This document shows, piece by piece, positions 41,053-48,820 of a DNA stretch of 48,820 nucleotides. The notes under the pieces are model-generated. The model had not been told where the DNA came from, ran no database searches, and was given only the letters and a program-made list of their open reading frames with translations. A program made the translations under genes and the position numbers. Every line of letters starts with the position of its first letter. Position 1 is the stretch's first letter. Source of the DNA: Haloarcula sebkhae (lineage in GTDB: Archaea; Halobacteriota; Halobacteria; Halobacteriales; Haloarculaceae); contig NZ_BMPD01000006.1 in assembly GCF_014647415.1 (NCBI RefSeq), positions 164,181 to 213,000 on the forward strand. Direction: 5' to 3'.

Positions 41053-43140
41053 ATGACACGATTGTTGAGCGGTGGAGCAGTCGAGGAGCAGCCTCCGGTG
41101 GGACACGGAGAATTGACCGACCACGAGCGAACGGGGCTCGCGAGCGCATTCCGATACGCACGCCGCCACGATTTGGCCTCGCCACCGGATGAGGCATATC
41201 GACGTGCGGTCACCGCTGCACGGTGGGGAATACTTGCCCGATTGGTTGGGGGACTCGCTCGCGACCGCCCAGATCCACTTCCGGACCCGCACGTCGTCGA
41301 CGCGACAGATCTGGAGTTACCGGATAACAGCAACGATCCACTCGCATCACTCGATAGTGCCTCTCTTAAAGCCCGACTTCCCGATATCGAAAGCGCAGAT
41401 AGTACTCTCCTCCTCCCATTTCCTGCCTCGGAGGCTGTTATCGCAGTACCAGTCGCTGAGATTCGGGCCTTTGAGCGATACGCGTTCGTCTCACCGGCTA
41501 TAAACTGTCAAATAGAGGCGACGGAGCCAATCGGGTCACCGGAATCACTCGTGGGCTTTCTTGAACGCGAACAGGTATTCGATGACCCCAGCGCGCCCGA
41601 ACGGTTCCGGAAGGAGCTCGGGGAAAGCGTGGCGAACCTTGCGCTTGCGCAGCTGGCTCGGCGGGTCCAGTGGTCAGATCGGTCGACAGCACCAACACCG
41701 ACCGAGTCGAGTGATTTACAGAAGACGGACGCCTCCGCATCATTTGACGGATTAGTTACTGGGGGACACCCCCTCCATCCTGGAGCGAAGATCAGGCACG
41801 GGATGTCACCGATCGAGACGTTTTCGTTTGCTCCGGAATTCGCTGACTCGATTCCATTGCGGTTCGCAGCGATCCACTGTGACCGTGCCTTGGAGCAGTA
41901 CTGCAATGGACAGTCGCTGACTGATCGTCTCTATGCGACTTTCCCCGGGCTTCGGAGCGCCGTTGAGACGGCCCTCCCGTCAGGGCAATCTGTCACAGAA
42001 TACCCCGTCGTGCCCATCCACCCGTGGCAGTTCCGGCACGTCTTGCCTGAGCGTTACACCGAAGAGCGGGCGGTGGGGACTGTCGTCCCAGTTCCATCGT
42101 ATACGGTCCCCGCAATCCCGTTGCTATCTCTCCGGACAGTCGTTCCGTCGCCAGAGGCGACAACAACCGACCGGCCGTCACATCTCAAGCTCGCCATCGG
42201 TGTCCAGATGACCAACGCAGTCCGGACCCTGTCGCCGCATGCTGTGACGAACGGACCACAGTTGAGCGGGAGATTGGCTACAATATGTGAATCCCTGTCT
42301 GTCGAGGGATTTGGCGTACTGGCTGAGCCGGCCGCGACCTGCTATCATCCGCCAGACGGGCCTCATCTCGAGGGATCGGACTACGACGATGCTCGCCACC
42401 TTTCAGCGCTCGCTCGTCAGCATCCCGCAACTCATCCTATTGTCAAGGAGAGCCAGCATACGGTGACGGCGGCAAGTCTCCTGTCACGGTCTCCCCCTGG
42501 GTATCAGTCAGTACTTAGTGCCACGATCGACGTTTTCGCGGAGCGTCTGTCGGCCACTGATCGATCAACTGTCGTTGAGTCGTTCCTTGCGGCGTATCTC
42601 GATGCGGTCATTCCCGGTCCTCTCTCGCTCCTCGTTGATCACGGAATCGCGCTTGAGGCCCACCTCCAGAATACGTACGTAGTGTTTGATGAGGGTCAGC
42701 CGACGGGTGCACTCGTCGGTGACTTCGGCGGCATTCGTATCCACGAAGGTCGTTTCGGCGGAGCTGACCTATCACCGTATCCTGAATCCGATGTGATCAC
42801 CACCGACGCAGGCACGGCTCGTGAGAAGCTCTGGTACGCGCTGTTCCAGAACCACATCGGTGAACTGATTGGACGGCTCACTGTGACTGAACCAATTACG
42901 GCCACAGATTGTTGGGACTTGGTCAGGCAGCGCTGTGAAGAGACGTTCGACGCGCTTGCAAGCAGTGATACAGTGCCGGATGGGCGTGTGTCTACCGACC
43001 GCTCGTCGCTGTTTGATGATCGGATGGTCCACAAGGCGCTGACGGCGATGCGACTCCGAGACGCTGTCCACGACTACAGCCGAACAACTGTCTCTAACCC
43101 CCTTGCAGCCCGTGGTCGTTCAGGGATGTGGGGGGAGTGA
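41053..43140 (+). CDS. NIS siderophore synthetase, IucA/IucC family (copy 1)
   Basis: This 695-residue enzyme of the NRPS-independent siderophore type joins a carboxylate such as citrate to an amine or alcohol using ATP. Motifs in order: GHPLHPGAK near residue 238 (ATP phosphate contact), PVVPIHPWQF near 320, KLAIGVQMTNAVRT near 380 (nucleotide/citrate contact), HLSALAR near 450, GIALEAHLQNTYVVF near 535 and GDFGGIRI near 556. The last site is normally R-D-x-x-G, and the paralog next door has RDYGG; the Arg is Gly here. Both proteins are about 80 residues longer than typical IucA. A leaderless, iron-box-controlled promoter drives this gene and the next. Confidence 0.88.
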   Translation: MTRLLSGGAVEEQPPVGHGELTDHERTGLASAFRYARRHDLASPPDEAYRRAVTAARWGILARLVGGLARDRPDPLPDPHVVDATDLELPDNSNDPLASLDSASLKARLPDIESADSTLLLPFPASEAVIAVPVAEIRAFERYAFVSPAINCQIEATEPIGSPESLVGFLEREQVFDDPSAPERFRKELGESVANLALAQLARRVQWSDRSTAPTPTESSDLQKTDASASFDGLVTGGHPLHPGAKIRHGMSPIETFSFAPEFADSIPLRFAAIHCDRALEQYCNGQSLTDRLYATFPGLRSAVETALPSGQSVTEYPVVPIHPWQFRHVLPERYTEERAVGTVVPVPSYTVPAIPLLSLRTVVPSPEATTTDRPSHLKLAIGVQMTNAVRTLSPHAVTNGPQLSGRLATICESLSVEGFGVLAEPAATCYHPPDGPHLEGSDYDDARHLSALARQHPATHPIVKESQHTVTAASLLSRSPPGYQSVLSATIDVFAERLSATDRSTVVESFLAAYLDAVIPGPLSLLVDHGIALEAHLQNTYVVFDEGQPTGALVGDFGGIRIHEGRFGGADLSPYPESDVITTDAGTAREKLWYALFQNHIGELIGRLTVTEPITATDCWDLVRQRCEETFDALASSDTVPDGRVSTDRSSLFDDRMVHKALTAMRLRDAVHDYSRTTVSNPLAARGRSGMWGE

Positions 43141-43142
43141 GA

Positions 43143-45176
43143 ATGTCGGTATTCGATCCTGCCGACGGCAGACGCCTCAATCTATCTGAAGCTGAACGTC
43201 GTCTCGCGAATGCCGTTCCGCTACTTGCACAGGGTGATGGGAGATGTCTGTTCGACAGCTACAGTGCGGCGATCCGACCCGCGCGGCGGGCGATACTACA
43301 CCGCCTACTCGCTGGGGTGGTTCGTGAGAACATAGGTGGTTTGGCAGAAGAGGCAACGACGTTCCCTCTGTCCGAGCCTGACCAGTCAACTGTCGTCCCA
43401 CCCGGTTTGTCGGCCCCAACGGTTGCCGACCGACTCCGACCACTCCCACCCACCGCCGAGCGCGCACTTGTACTGCCGCTCCCGTCGATAGACACAACCC
43501 TCGCAGTACCTATCGAGGCGATGCGGGCGTACCGCCGGCCCGATCCAGTAGGTGACGTGGTTCGATGTGACGTGGACACAACACGTCGGCTCATGCGGCC
43601 CAAGACCGTGCTGCAGACATTGTGGACGGCGGGCCGACTTAATGGCGCAACCCATGATGACGTCGAGCGACTGGCCAAGGAGTTCGCCGACAGTGCGGCC
43701 AACCTCGCATTGTCGTACACACAACGAAACCAACGTGAATTGTCGGTCCGCCAGCAGGCCTCTGACGCTGATTGGGATTCCGATACTGCGTTCTTGCGTG
43801 CAGCAACTGATCCCCTTTTGCGCTCGGAACGCTTGATAACCGAGGGCCATCCACTCCATCCGGGGGCGAAACTTCGACGAGGATTTTGCTCGTCGGAAGT
43901 CGTTTCGTACGCTTCAGAATACGATGGTGTTCCTGAGATCAGGTTCGTAGCAGTCACAAACGAATACTCAAGCGGTGCAACTACTGAGGGCGGCCTCACG
44001 CTTTCAGAACGGCTCTACGAGTTAGTCCCAGGTCTTCGTGATGCTGTCGCTGACGCGGTAACAGATGCTGGGCACGACCCCGAATCGATGACAGTTCTCC
44101 CGGTCCACCCCTGGCAATACCGCCACGAACTCCCGGAACGGTACGGTCGCGAGCTCGACCGTGATGTGATAGTTGCTATCCCAGATTGCGCTCTGCCTGC
44201 AGCGGCGACCGTCTCACTTCGGACGCTCGTTCCACAGGGAACCAAACGCTCTACACCTCCCCATCTGAAGCTCTCGCTTGGTATCCAGACGACGTCTTCC
44301 ATTCGGACAATTACGCCACAGACAGTTCACAACGGTCCACGGATCACTGACGTTCTCGATAGGGTGTTAGATGATGGTCAGTTCAAATCGCTCCGTGGAC
44401 TGCCTGAAACCGCCGGGGCGTGCTTCCACGACCCCGGCGGTCCACATACTGATGGCCAGAGCCACGACCGGGCCAAACACCTCTCGGCGCTGGTGCGTCA
44501 CAATCCTCTCAAGTATGTCGATGGTGGGAAACTTCCGGTGACGGGAGCAGCGCTGCTGGCCCGTGGTCCGCTTGAAGACCGGCCGCTAATCGATGTCCTA
44601 GCTCCAGACGGCGGGCCTGACATGACGGCGTCCTTCCTTCGAAGATATGCTGAAACGATCGTTCCAGATGCGCTTCGATTGCTGGTGGCCTATGGTATCG
44701 GATTGGAAGCACACCTCCAGAACTGTATTATCGCCTTCGATGATGGCTTCCCCGATGAAGTGTTTATCCGTGATTATGGTGGCCTCCGAATCTGTCGGGA
44801 TCGTCTCGCTGCGGCGTCTCACAGCATCAGCCTATACCCGGGATCAGTAACAGTCTCGGATGAGATGAAACCGGCCTACGATAAACTGACCTATGCGCTC
44901 TTTCAGAACCACCTCGCGGAAGTCATCCGTTTCCTTGTCCGGCAAGGTACCATCTCGGAGCCACGCTGCTGGGAGATCGTCTCTGCCGTTGTCGGTGAAA
45001 CGCTTGAGAATCTGCGTTATGATGGTATTCCGTCGACCTGGGTTGATGATGCGGCAGAAGTCCTGTTCGAGTCGACGTGGGAATACAAGTGTCTGACTCG
45101 AATGCGTCTCACGGATAAGTCCCACAGCTATGTCCATGAATCGGTTCCGAATCCATTGTCGCGCTCATCGGAGTAG
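43143..45176 (+). CDS. NIS siderophore synthetase, IucA/IucC family (copy 2)
   Basis: This 677-residue paralog of the upstream enzyme has all main motifs: GHPLHPGAK near residue 235, LPVHPWQYRH near 320, KLSLGIQTTSSIRT near 376, HLSALVR near 445, GIGLEAHLQN near 520 and RDYGGLRI near 543. ATG 43143 lies two bases after the previous stop and starts at the family sequence (MSVFDPADGRR); the GTG at 43128 would overlap. Two synthetases in tandem suggest two successive condensations on one carboxylate backbone, as in aerobactin assembly. No genes for amine precursors (decarboxylase, monooxygenase, acetylase) are near. Confidence 0.88.
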   Translation: MSVFDPADGRRLNLSEAERRLANAVPLLAQGDGRCLFDSYSAAIRPARRAILHRLLAGVVRENIGGLAEEATTFPLSEPDQSTVVPPGLSAPTVADRLRPLPPTAERALVLPLPSIDTTLAVPIEAMRAYRRPDPVGDVVRCDVDTTRRLMRPKTVLQTLWTAGRLNGATHDDVERLAKEFADSAANLALSYTQRNQRELSVRQQASDADWDSDTAFLRAATDPLLRSERLITEGHPLHPGAKLRRGFCSSEVVSYASEYDGVPEIRFVAVTNEYSSGATTEGGLTLSERLYELVPGLRDAVADAVTDAGHDPESMTVLPVHPWQYRHELPERYGRELDRDVIVAIPDCALPAAATVSLRTLVPQGTKRSTPPHLKLSLGIQTTSSIRTITPQTVHNGPRITDVLDRVLDDGQFKSLRGLPETAGACFHDPGGPHTDGQSHDRAKHLSALVRHNPLKYVDGGKLPVTGAALLARGPLEDRPLIDVLAPDGGPDMTASFLRRYAETIVPDALRLLVAYGIGLEAHLQNCIIAFDDGFPDEVFIRDYGGLRICRDRLAAASHSISLYPGSVTVSDEMKPAYDKLTYALFQNHLAEVIRFLVRQGTISEPRCWEIVSAVVGETLENLRYDGIPSTWVDDAAEVLFESTWEYKCLTRMRLTDKSHSYVHESVPNPLSRSSE

Positions 45177-45507
45177 TTTAGATTGGTGTCAGCCGCCAAA
45201 CCCTCGATATCGGAACATAGGCTGCCAGTAGTGGTCAACTTAGGCAACGTCGAACCGCCATCACCAGCCGTGACCAAATGCTTGTCATCACATGCACCGG
45301 CTTGGGGGCTAATCGCCAGCAAAAGTGTTCAGGATGCTCCAATGTGATAGTCGAGCTGTGTGAACATGAGATACCCAAAAATTTGCTCTCACACGTCTAC
45401 GATCTCATCCTTGAAGTGAAGCTATTTTTATTAATACAGTTAGAAGATTCAATGCAGGCTGTGTAGGGCTGGATTACAATCCAAAAAATTACACTTGTCG
45501 ATAGCTA
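45177..45507. other. Intergenic region after siderophore genes
   Basis: I see no gene or clear structure. GC content falls along this stretch and stays low to about 48.0 kb. Confidence 0.45.
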
Positions 45508-45516
45508 TTGACTTCT

Positions 45517-45945
45517 GTGAGACAAATTCTAATTCTTGTTCTGGTTGGTTTGCTTGCAATAGCAGGTTGTGTTGATATGCTAAATGTAGACCAGCAAACT
45601 TCTGATGTAACCACATCGACTGAAGTGCTGGCAACAAGTTCTCCAGATGGCGACCCTATGGGATACCTACACATCACCGTTCCAGAAACAGTTCCTGAGA
45701 GTGTGGCGGTCATTAATCATGACCGAATTGAATCCCAGATCATTTGTGAAGGGGTACACAATATCGGAAATTCGACCGAGTATAGACAAAATCTAACGGA
45801 ACAACAATATAACCGAACGCGCCAGACACTTTCCAAACATGGGTATCATTCGCCCAGCAAACCTGATTTCTCTGCTGGATGGTTCATTGAATATGAAAAT
45901 GAAACATACAATGTCAATGTAATTGTGTATGGGGAGCTTGTATAA
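45517..45945 (+). CDS. Small lipoprotein of unknown function
   Basis: The 142-residue protein has a short signal and lipobox (MRQILILVLVGLLAIAGC), then a Thr/Ser linker and an outer domain with YLHITVPETVPESV and WFIEYENETYNVNV. Sequons NST, NLT, NRT and NET suggest glycosylation. The DNA is clearly AT-richer than the neighbours, with many AAT/ATT codons, so it may be recently acquired. GTG 45517 gives a normal signal peptide length; TTG 45508 is an alternative. No partner or family is recognised. Confidence 0.6.
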   Translation: MRQILILVLVGLLAIAGCVDMLNVDQQTSDVTTSTEVLATSSPDGDPMGYLHITVPETVPESVAVINHDRIESQIICEGVHNIGNSTEYRQNLTEQQYNRTRQTLSKHGYHSPSKPDFSAGWFIEYENETYNVNVIVYGELV

Positions 45946-45952
45946 GTTGGTT

Positions 45953-45977
45953 GACTTGAGTATCATACATTCAAGTC
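45953..45977. terminator. Hairpin after the lipoprotein gene
   Basis: Arms GACTTGA (45953-45959) and TCAAGTC (45971-45977) are perfectly complementary and separated by 11 bases, starting seven bases after the stop codon. Its position suggests a transcript-end structure, but no T-run follows. Confidence 0.35.
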
Positions 45978-46093
45978 GAGTATCTATTGGCTCAAACGGA
46001 GTAAAACGTGCCGAACAGTCGACGCCGAGCTCGGCACTCGTGCTCAACCCGTTTTATAACATTGGACCCGACTGAGCCCAAGTTGCGGTGACA

Positions 46094-46414
46094 TCACTTC
46101 CGTTCCTCTAACACCAACTCTGCCAGTCGATCTGGCTGTTCAGTACCCAATCGAAGTAGTACGTCAACCCAGCCAGCGCCGTCGACAGCGGTACTGGCTG
46201 ACCTGGCCGCCGAGACGACCCAGCGTCTTGAACTATCGGCCGGCGAGACGTGAATCGGCACTGAACCAACGCTGTTGGACGCGGTGGCACGTGTCCTGCC
46301 GCTACCGACGCCGCTGTCTGCCAGCTGCAGGAACTGGGAACGACCTCCTGTTTCCAGGAGTGTAGTGAGTAGTCGTGACACGAACGGAGCGACCACAGCG
46401 ATTCCCCAGTTCAC
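46094..46414 (-). CDS. Repeat-borne ORF of unknown function
   Basis: A 106-residue minus-strand frame from GTG 46414 begins NWGIAVVAPFVSRLLTTLLE and ends DVLLRLGTEQPDRLAELVLE. Its first 40 codons match the inverted copy at 21071-21214, where the frame is cut short. The C-terminal part has a regular helical, acidic pattern and GC-rich third positions. Either this is the more complete copy of a small gene carried on a repeat, or the frame is coincidental. No family is recognised. Confidence 0.4.
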   Translation of the reverse strand: MNWGIAVVAPFVSRLLTTLLETGGRSQFLQLADSGVGSGRTRATASNSVGSVPIHVSPADSSRRWVVSAARSASTAVDGAGWVDVLLRLGTEQPDRLAELVLEERK

Positions 46415-46431
46415 AACGGGTGTGACGCTGA
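46308..46431 (-). repeat. Inverted duplicate of the 21.1 kb segment
   Basis: The reverse strand matches 21071-21214 with few differences, including TCACACCCGTTGTGAAC and CTGCAGCTGGCAGACAG. The copies lie 25 kb apart in opposite orientation. Confidence 0.8.
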
Positions 46432-46793
46432 AAGTCAGATGGATGTGGTGTGGTTCTCGTCACCCATTTGGGTTAGCGACAGTGTTCGAGTTGCCCCAGA
46501 TATCAATATCAGACGGTCGGTGCGATAATAAAAATGTACCACCGGTGTGTCGGTCTTCGTTCAGATACGACTCGCTCTGTTGAAATCCTGTTTTCAGATA
46601 GCTCTTCGCGTGACCCAACTGTGAGATAGATTATGCATATTGTTCAGCTAATTCAGTAAAATGTGTCTGGATGGAGTGAGACCTCAATGTTGGCTACAAC
46701 TCTGTAAAAAAGACGGCGATATCATTCAGTGCGAGGACTGATACCCAGAGTAGCCTCCCCTAATGTGTAGAACAGAAAACACATATCAGAACT
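46432..46793. other. Intergenic region before GT87-like gene
   Basis: No gene is supported. The end has AT-rich promoter-like strings (ATTATGCATATTG near 46631 and ACACATATC near 46777). Confidence 0.4.
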
Positions 46794-48044
46794 GTGTCCA
46801 CTACCTGTATCTTGCAAATAAAGGACTCAACAACGTCATTCGCCCGAGCACGTTTGGCACTCGGACTCGGGATCATCCTCGGGATTGCATATTTTGTATA
46901 TCGGCTTACTATCACTCCCGATCAGTTTGGAACTGACTTTGAAATCTATCGGGCCGCCGCTGTGGATCTACATTCAGGGAAGGTTATCTACGGTCGTTCC
47001 CCTGTCGGCGTCCCAAATCTCACGTACCGATACCCGATCATACTGTTGGTCCCGTTCTCACTGTATCTCTTGGTTTCACCTGTTACCGGTTTTGCTATCC
47101 ATGTTGCCGGAACAATTCTGGTCAGCATCTTACTTGGACTCGCCATCGCAAGGGCAACTGAATCATACGGGCTGCGGCTGTCGAATTATGATCGTGTCCT
47201 GATTTGTGGGTTTATTATAATCAGTCCAATTAGCGCGCCCTCGTTGGTAACTGGTAATATTAACCACCATATCGCATTGGCGCTGGGAATCGGACTAATA
47301 TGGCTGGAACAGGATCGGCAACAACGCGCTGGTGTTGCGCTTGGATTAGCAGCACTTCCAAAGGTTTTCCCTGCTGCCATCGGATTCTGGATAGTCTGGC
47401 GACGGAAGTGGTGTGCCAGTTTGGTTGCTATATTCACTGGAACCGGAGCGCTTGCCGCTGGTGCCGTACTTTTTGGTTTAACCCGTACGCAGAGCTATTT
47501 TGTTGAAGAACTTCTCCCACGAGGGACTGCGAACGCTGTTTCGGGTGGCCTCTCATCGTCAAGTCTATACGTCACACTTCAGCGCCCCCTTTCGGTTATT
47601 TTCACCGACATAAGTGGAACGGCTCTGGCAGGGCTCTCATTGATACTAGTCGCCCCAGTAGTGGCCTACGTATATCTACATAGTGACGGTCGTATTCAAC
47701 GGCTCGTTGCGCTCCTCTTGACGCTGTGTGGAATTTTGCTAGTGATCCCCTCGTATACTATGTATTTTTCTCTCGTTTTTTATCCACTAATACCGCTATT
47801 ATATCTTCTCTCAGGATGGCCCGGTAGGATCTTCACCGGGGGTGTGATTTTCATGCAACTCACGTTGAAACTCCATGATGCGACTATGCTAGTTCGCATG
47901 CTCAACTTACCTGTCTGGGGTACTGAAACGCTGGTCGTTAGCCTTCGAACCTTCTATACGCTATGCACGCCCGTCCTGTTGGGAACCGCTGCTGTTCTCA
48001 TAGCTGGCATTTGGCAGGTCTACGCACAACATCCTGAAAAGTAG
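46794..48044 (+). CDS. DUF2029/GT87-like membrane glycosyltransferase
   Basis: The 416-residue protein has about ten hydrophobic helices and few charged loops. The first outer loop carries FGTDFEIYRAAAVDLHSG and YRYPI, the acidic D-x-x-x-Y-x-x-A pattern of DUF2029/GT87 polyprenyl-phosphate-dependent mannosyltransferases, and LPKVFPAAIGFW near 190 is the family's L-K-x-x-P-x motif. Such enzymes move sugars from dolichyl-phosphate to outer-surface lipids or proteins. It stands alone in a low-GC stretch. GTG 46794 is the start of the open frame; the first helix begins at about residue 20. The acceptor is unknown. Confidence 0.72.
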   Translation: MSTTCILQIKDSTTSFARARLALGLGIILGIAYFVYRLTITPDQFGTDFEIYRAAAVDLHSGKVIYGRSPVGVPNLTYRYPIILLVPFSLYLLVSPVTGFAIHVAGTILVSILLGLAIARATESYGLRLSNYDRVLICGFIIISPISAPSLVTGNINHHIALALGIGLIWLEQDRQQRAGVALGLAALPKVFPAAIGFWIVWRRKWCASLVAIFTGTGALAAGAVLFGLTRTQSYFVEELLPRGTANAVSGGLSSSSLYVTLQRPLSVIFTDISGTALAGLSLILVAPVVAYVYLHSDGRIQRLVALLLTLCGILLVIPSYTMYFSLVFYPLIPLLYLLSGWPGRIFTGGVIFMQLTLKLHDATMLVRMLNLPVWGTETLVVSLRTFYTLCTPVLLGTAAVLIAGIWQVYAQHPEK

Positions 48045-48166
48045 ATAGCACAGTTTCCAGCATCGTTTCTATCGATTCAGCAGGTGGGGACACGTCGGGA
48101 CGGTCTTTCCAGAGCCTGCTCTTGGTCGATGGCACTGAGTAGCGTCGCGACGTGGAACAGTCGTCG

Positions 48167-48421
48167 TTAGAACGCAGTATCGTCAACAGCAACCCCGTCG
48201 AAGCGGTCGATCTGTTTCTGGACTGACTGCCGGCAGTCCTCGATATATTCCGGAGCTGGGTCGGGTTCGTTCCGTGTCCGCCGGAGATATTCAAGTTCGA
48301 TGGTTAGATGCTCGTATTCCGAGGTGTCGTGGCCGTCCCACCATGAGGAAAAATGGAGGTCCCTGACGAGGAGGTTCTCTTCGTCGTCCCAGCCGCGATA
48401 GTGATATCCGCATTGTTCCAT
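48167..48421 (-). CDS. Small hypothetical protein
   Basis: The 84-residue acidic protein is rich in aromatic and charged residues (GYHYRGWDDEENLLVRDLHF, SSWWDGHDTSEYEHL, then EYLRRTRNEPDPAPEYI) and helical near its end. No family is recognised. It lies about 100 bases left of the rRNA promoter, transcribed away from it. Coding is likely from composition, not proven. Confidence 0.45.
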   Translation of the reverse strand: MEQCGYHYRGWDDEENLLVRDLHFSSWWDGHDTSEYEHLTIELEYLRRTRNEPDPAPEYIEDCRQSVQKQIDRFDGVAVDDTAF

Positions 48422-48517
48422 TTATTTTGACTCTTGTGGTACAATAGAAACTCGTGTTCTAGTATGTACGACATATGTCCTATGTGGTGCTTGAACACGG
48501 CGGGTCCAAGACCGTCC

Positions 48518-48526
48518 ATTTATATA
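48518..48526 (+). promoter_or_regulatory. rRNA operon promoter (TATA)
   Basis: ATTTATATA is followed by CTCCCCGCCCATCGGATG, matching the haloarchaeal rRNA promoter layout of a TATA element, a C-rich spacer and a CGGATG start region. The transcript probably starts near 48541-48545, giving a leader of about 260 bases. Confidence 0.7.
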
Positions 48527-48544
48527 CTCCCCGCCCATCGGATG

Positions 48545-48803
48545 TAATGCGAAGGTCGCGCCGGGCAGCGTTCCCGGAACGGCACCCCAACGCCACCCTC
48601 GTGGTGGGTTGGGTCACTCGCTTAGAACGCGAGGCCATCGAGGCTCCGTGTTCGTGTATGAGGATTCCACCCCTGCGGTCCGCCGTCAAGATGGAATCTG
48701 ATGTGAGCCCACGGACCCATGCAGTAGTTAACATTGGTGTAGGAACCAGTGTGTTAGCTTCCGACGGAGTGCAACCACTTCCGCCGCTGATGTATATCAG
48801 CAC
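48545..48803 (+). other. 16S rRNA leader
   Basis: This is pre-rRNA 5' leader. It has a strong hairpin at 48587-48612 (CCAAC and CCACC paired with GGTGG and GTTGG around a CTCGT loop) and conserved-looking strings such as AGATGGAATCTGATGTGAG near 48689. The last 40 bases would pair with sequence beyond the window in the processing stem around 16S rRNA. Confidence 0.65.
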
Positions 48804-48820
48804 ATTCCGGTTGATCCTGC
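48804..48820 (+). rRNA. rrs: 16S ribosomal RNA, 5' end only
   Basis: ATTCCGGTTGATCCTGC is the start of haloarchaeal 16S rRNA; the window ends here. The rest of the operon lies to the right. Confidence 0.95.

Noticed and set aside
46008-46037. Inverted repeat GTGCCGA/TCGGCAC with an inner GCCGAGCTCGGC palindrome
   Set aside because: Possibly structural but in non-coding repeat-rich DNA without context, so not listed as a feature.
1-48820. CRISPR array
   Set aside because: No set of short direct repeats with regular spacers was found; the 21.8-22.3 kb repeats are long and only two in tandem.

Overview
The window comes from a haloarchaeon (class Halobacteria). Its last 17 bases are the first bases of an archaeal 16S rRNA gene, preceded by a haloarchaeal rRNA promoter and leader. 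The proteins are acidic, secreted ones carry Tat-type twin-arginine signals, several genes look leaderless with a TATA element about 25 bases before the start codon, and families typical of haloarchaea occur (CetZ, RdfA, halocyanin, archaea-specific SMC-related protein). I cannot fix the genus. Everything here was read by eye; no database search was run.

Layout. 0-5.4 kb: a C-terminal remnant of a UvrD-type helicase-nuclease, a winged-helix/nucleotidyltransferase pair resembling AbiE-type toxin-antitoxin modules, a short Tat protein, a universal stress protein and a FAD monooxygenase. 5.4-7.8 kb: CetZ (tubulin/FtsZ family) and an acetamidase/formamidase. 8.0-14.7 kb: a cytoplasmic-type 5'-nucleotidase, a complete ECF transporter (membrane component, double ATPase, EcfT), a ComB-like phosphatase and a PHP phosphoesterase; I read this as one candidate uptake and dephosphorylation system. 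15.0-16.3 kb: a PiT phosphate transporter. 16.3-23.4 kb: a decayed region with several frameshifted genes, lipoprotein and membrane genes, a siderophore-type binding protein and repeat units with copies near both window ends.

23.5-33.7 kb is mostly intact: an STAS-like protein, RdfA and an SMC-related ATPase, a zinc ribbon, an ABC-2 exporter, a DUF106 (EMC3/Oxa1 superfamily) protein and a SecY copy outside the ribosomal operon, and an anchored halocyanin. 33.8-37.8 kb holds divergent genes for two transporters fused to UspA domains. 38.6-45.2 kb is an iron/siderophore locus: binding protein, MFS carrier and two tandem NIS synthetases. Near-identical palindromes of the TTAGG-N4-CCTAA type lie between TATA element and start codon of these genes and also of the distant binding protein at 19.9 kb, so the two loci probably form one iron regulon. 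45.5-48.4 kb is lower in GC and carries a lipoprotein, a repeat-borne ORF, a GT87/DUF2029-like membrane protein and a small hypothetical gene; the rRNA operon then begins.

Main candidates for something new: the ECF plus three-phosphatase cluster, the four-member 23-bp palindrome family at gene 3' ends (27.4, 30.1, 32.6, 37.9 kb), the competing inverted repeats at 38.13-38.18 kb, and the repeat units with a preserved hairpin at 21.8-22.3 kb.
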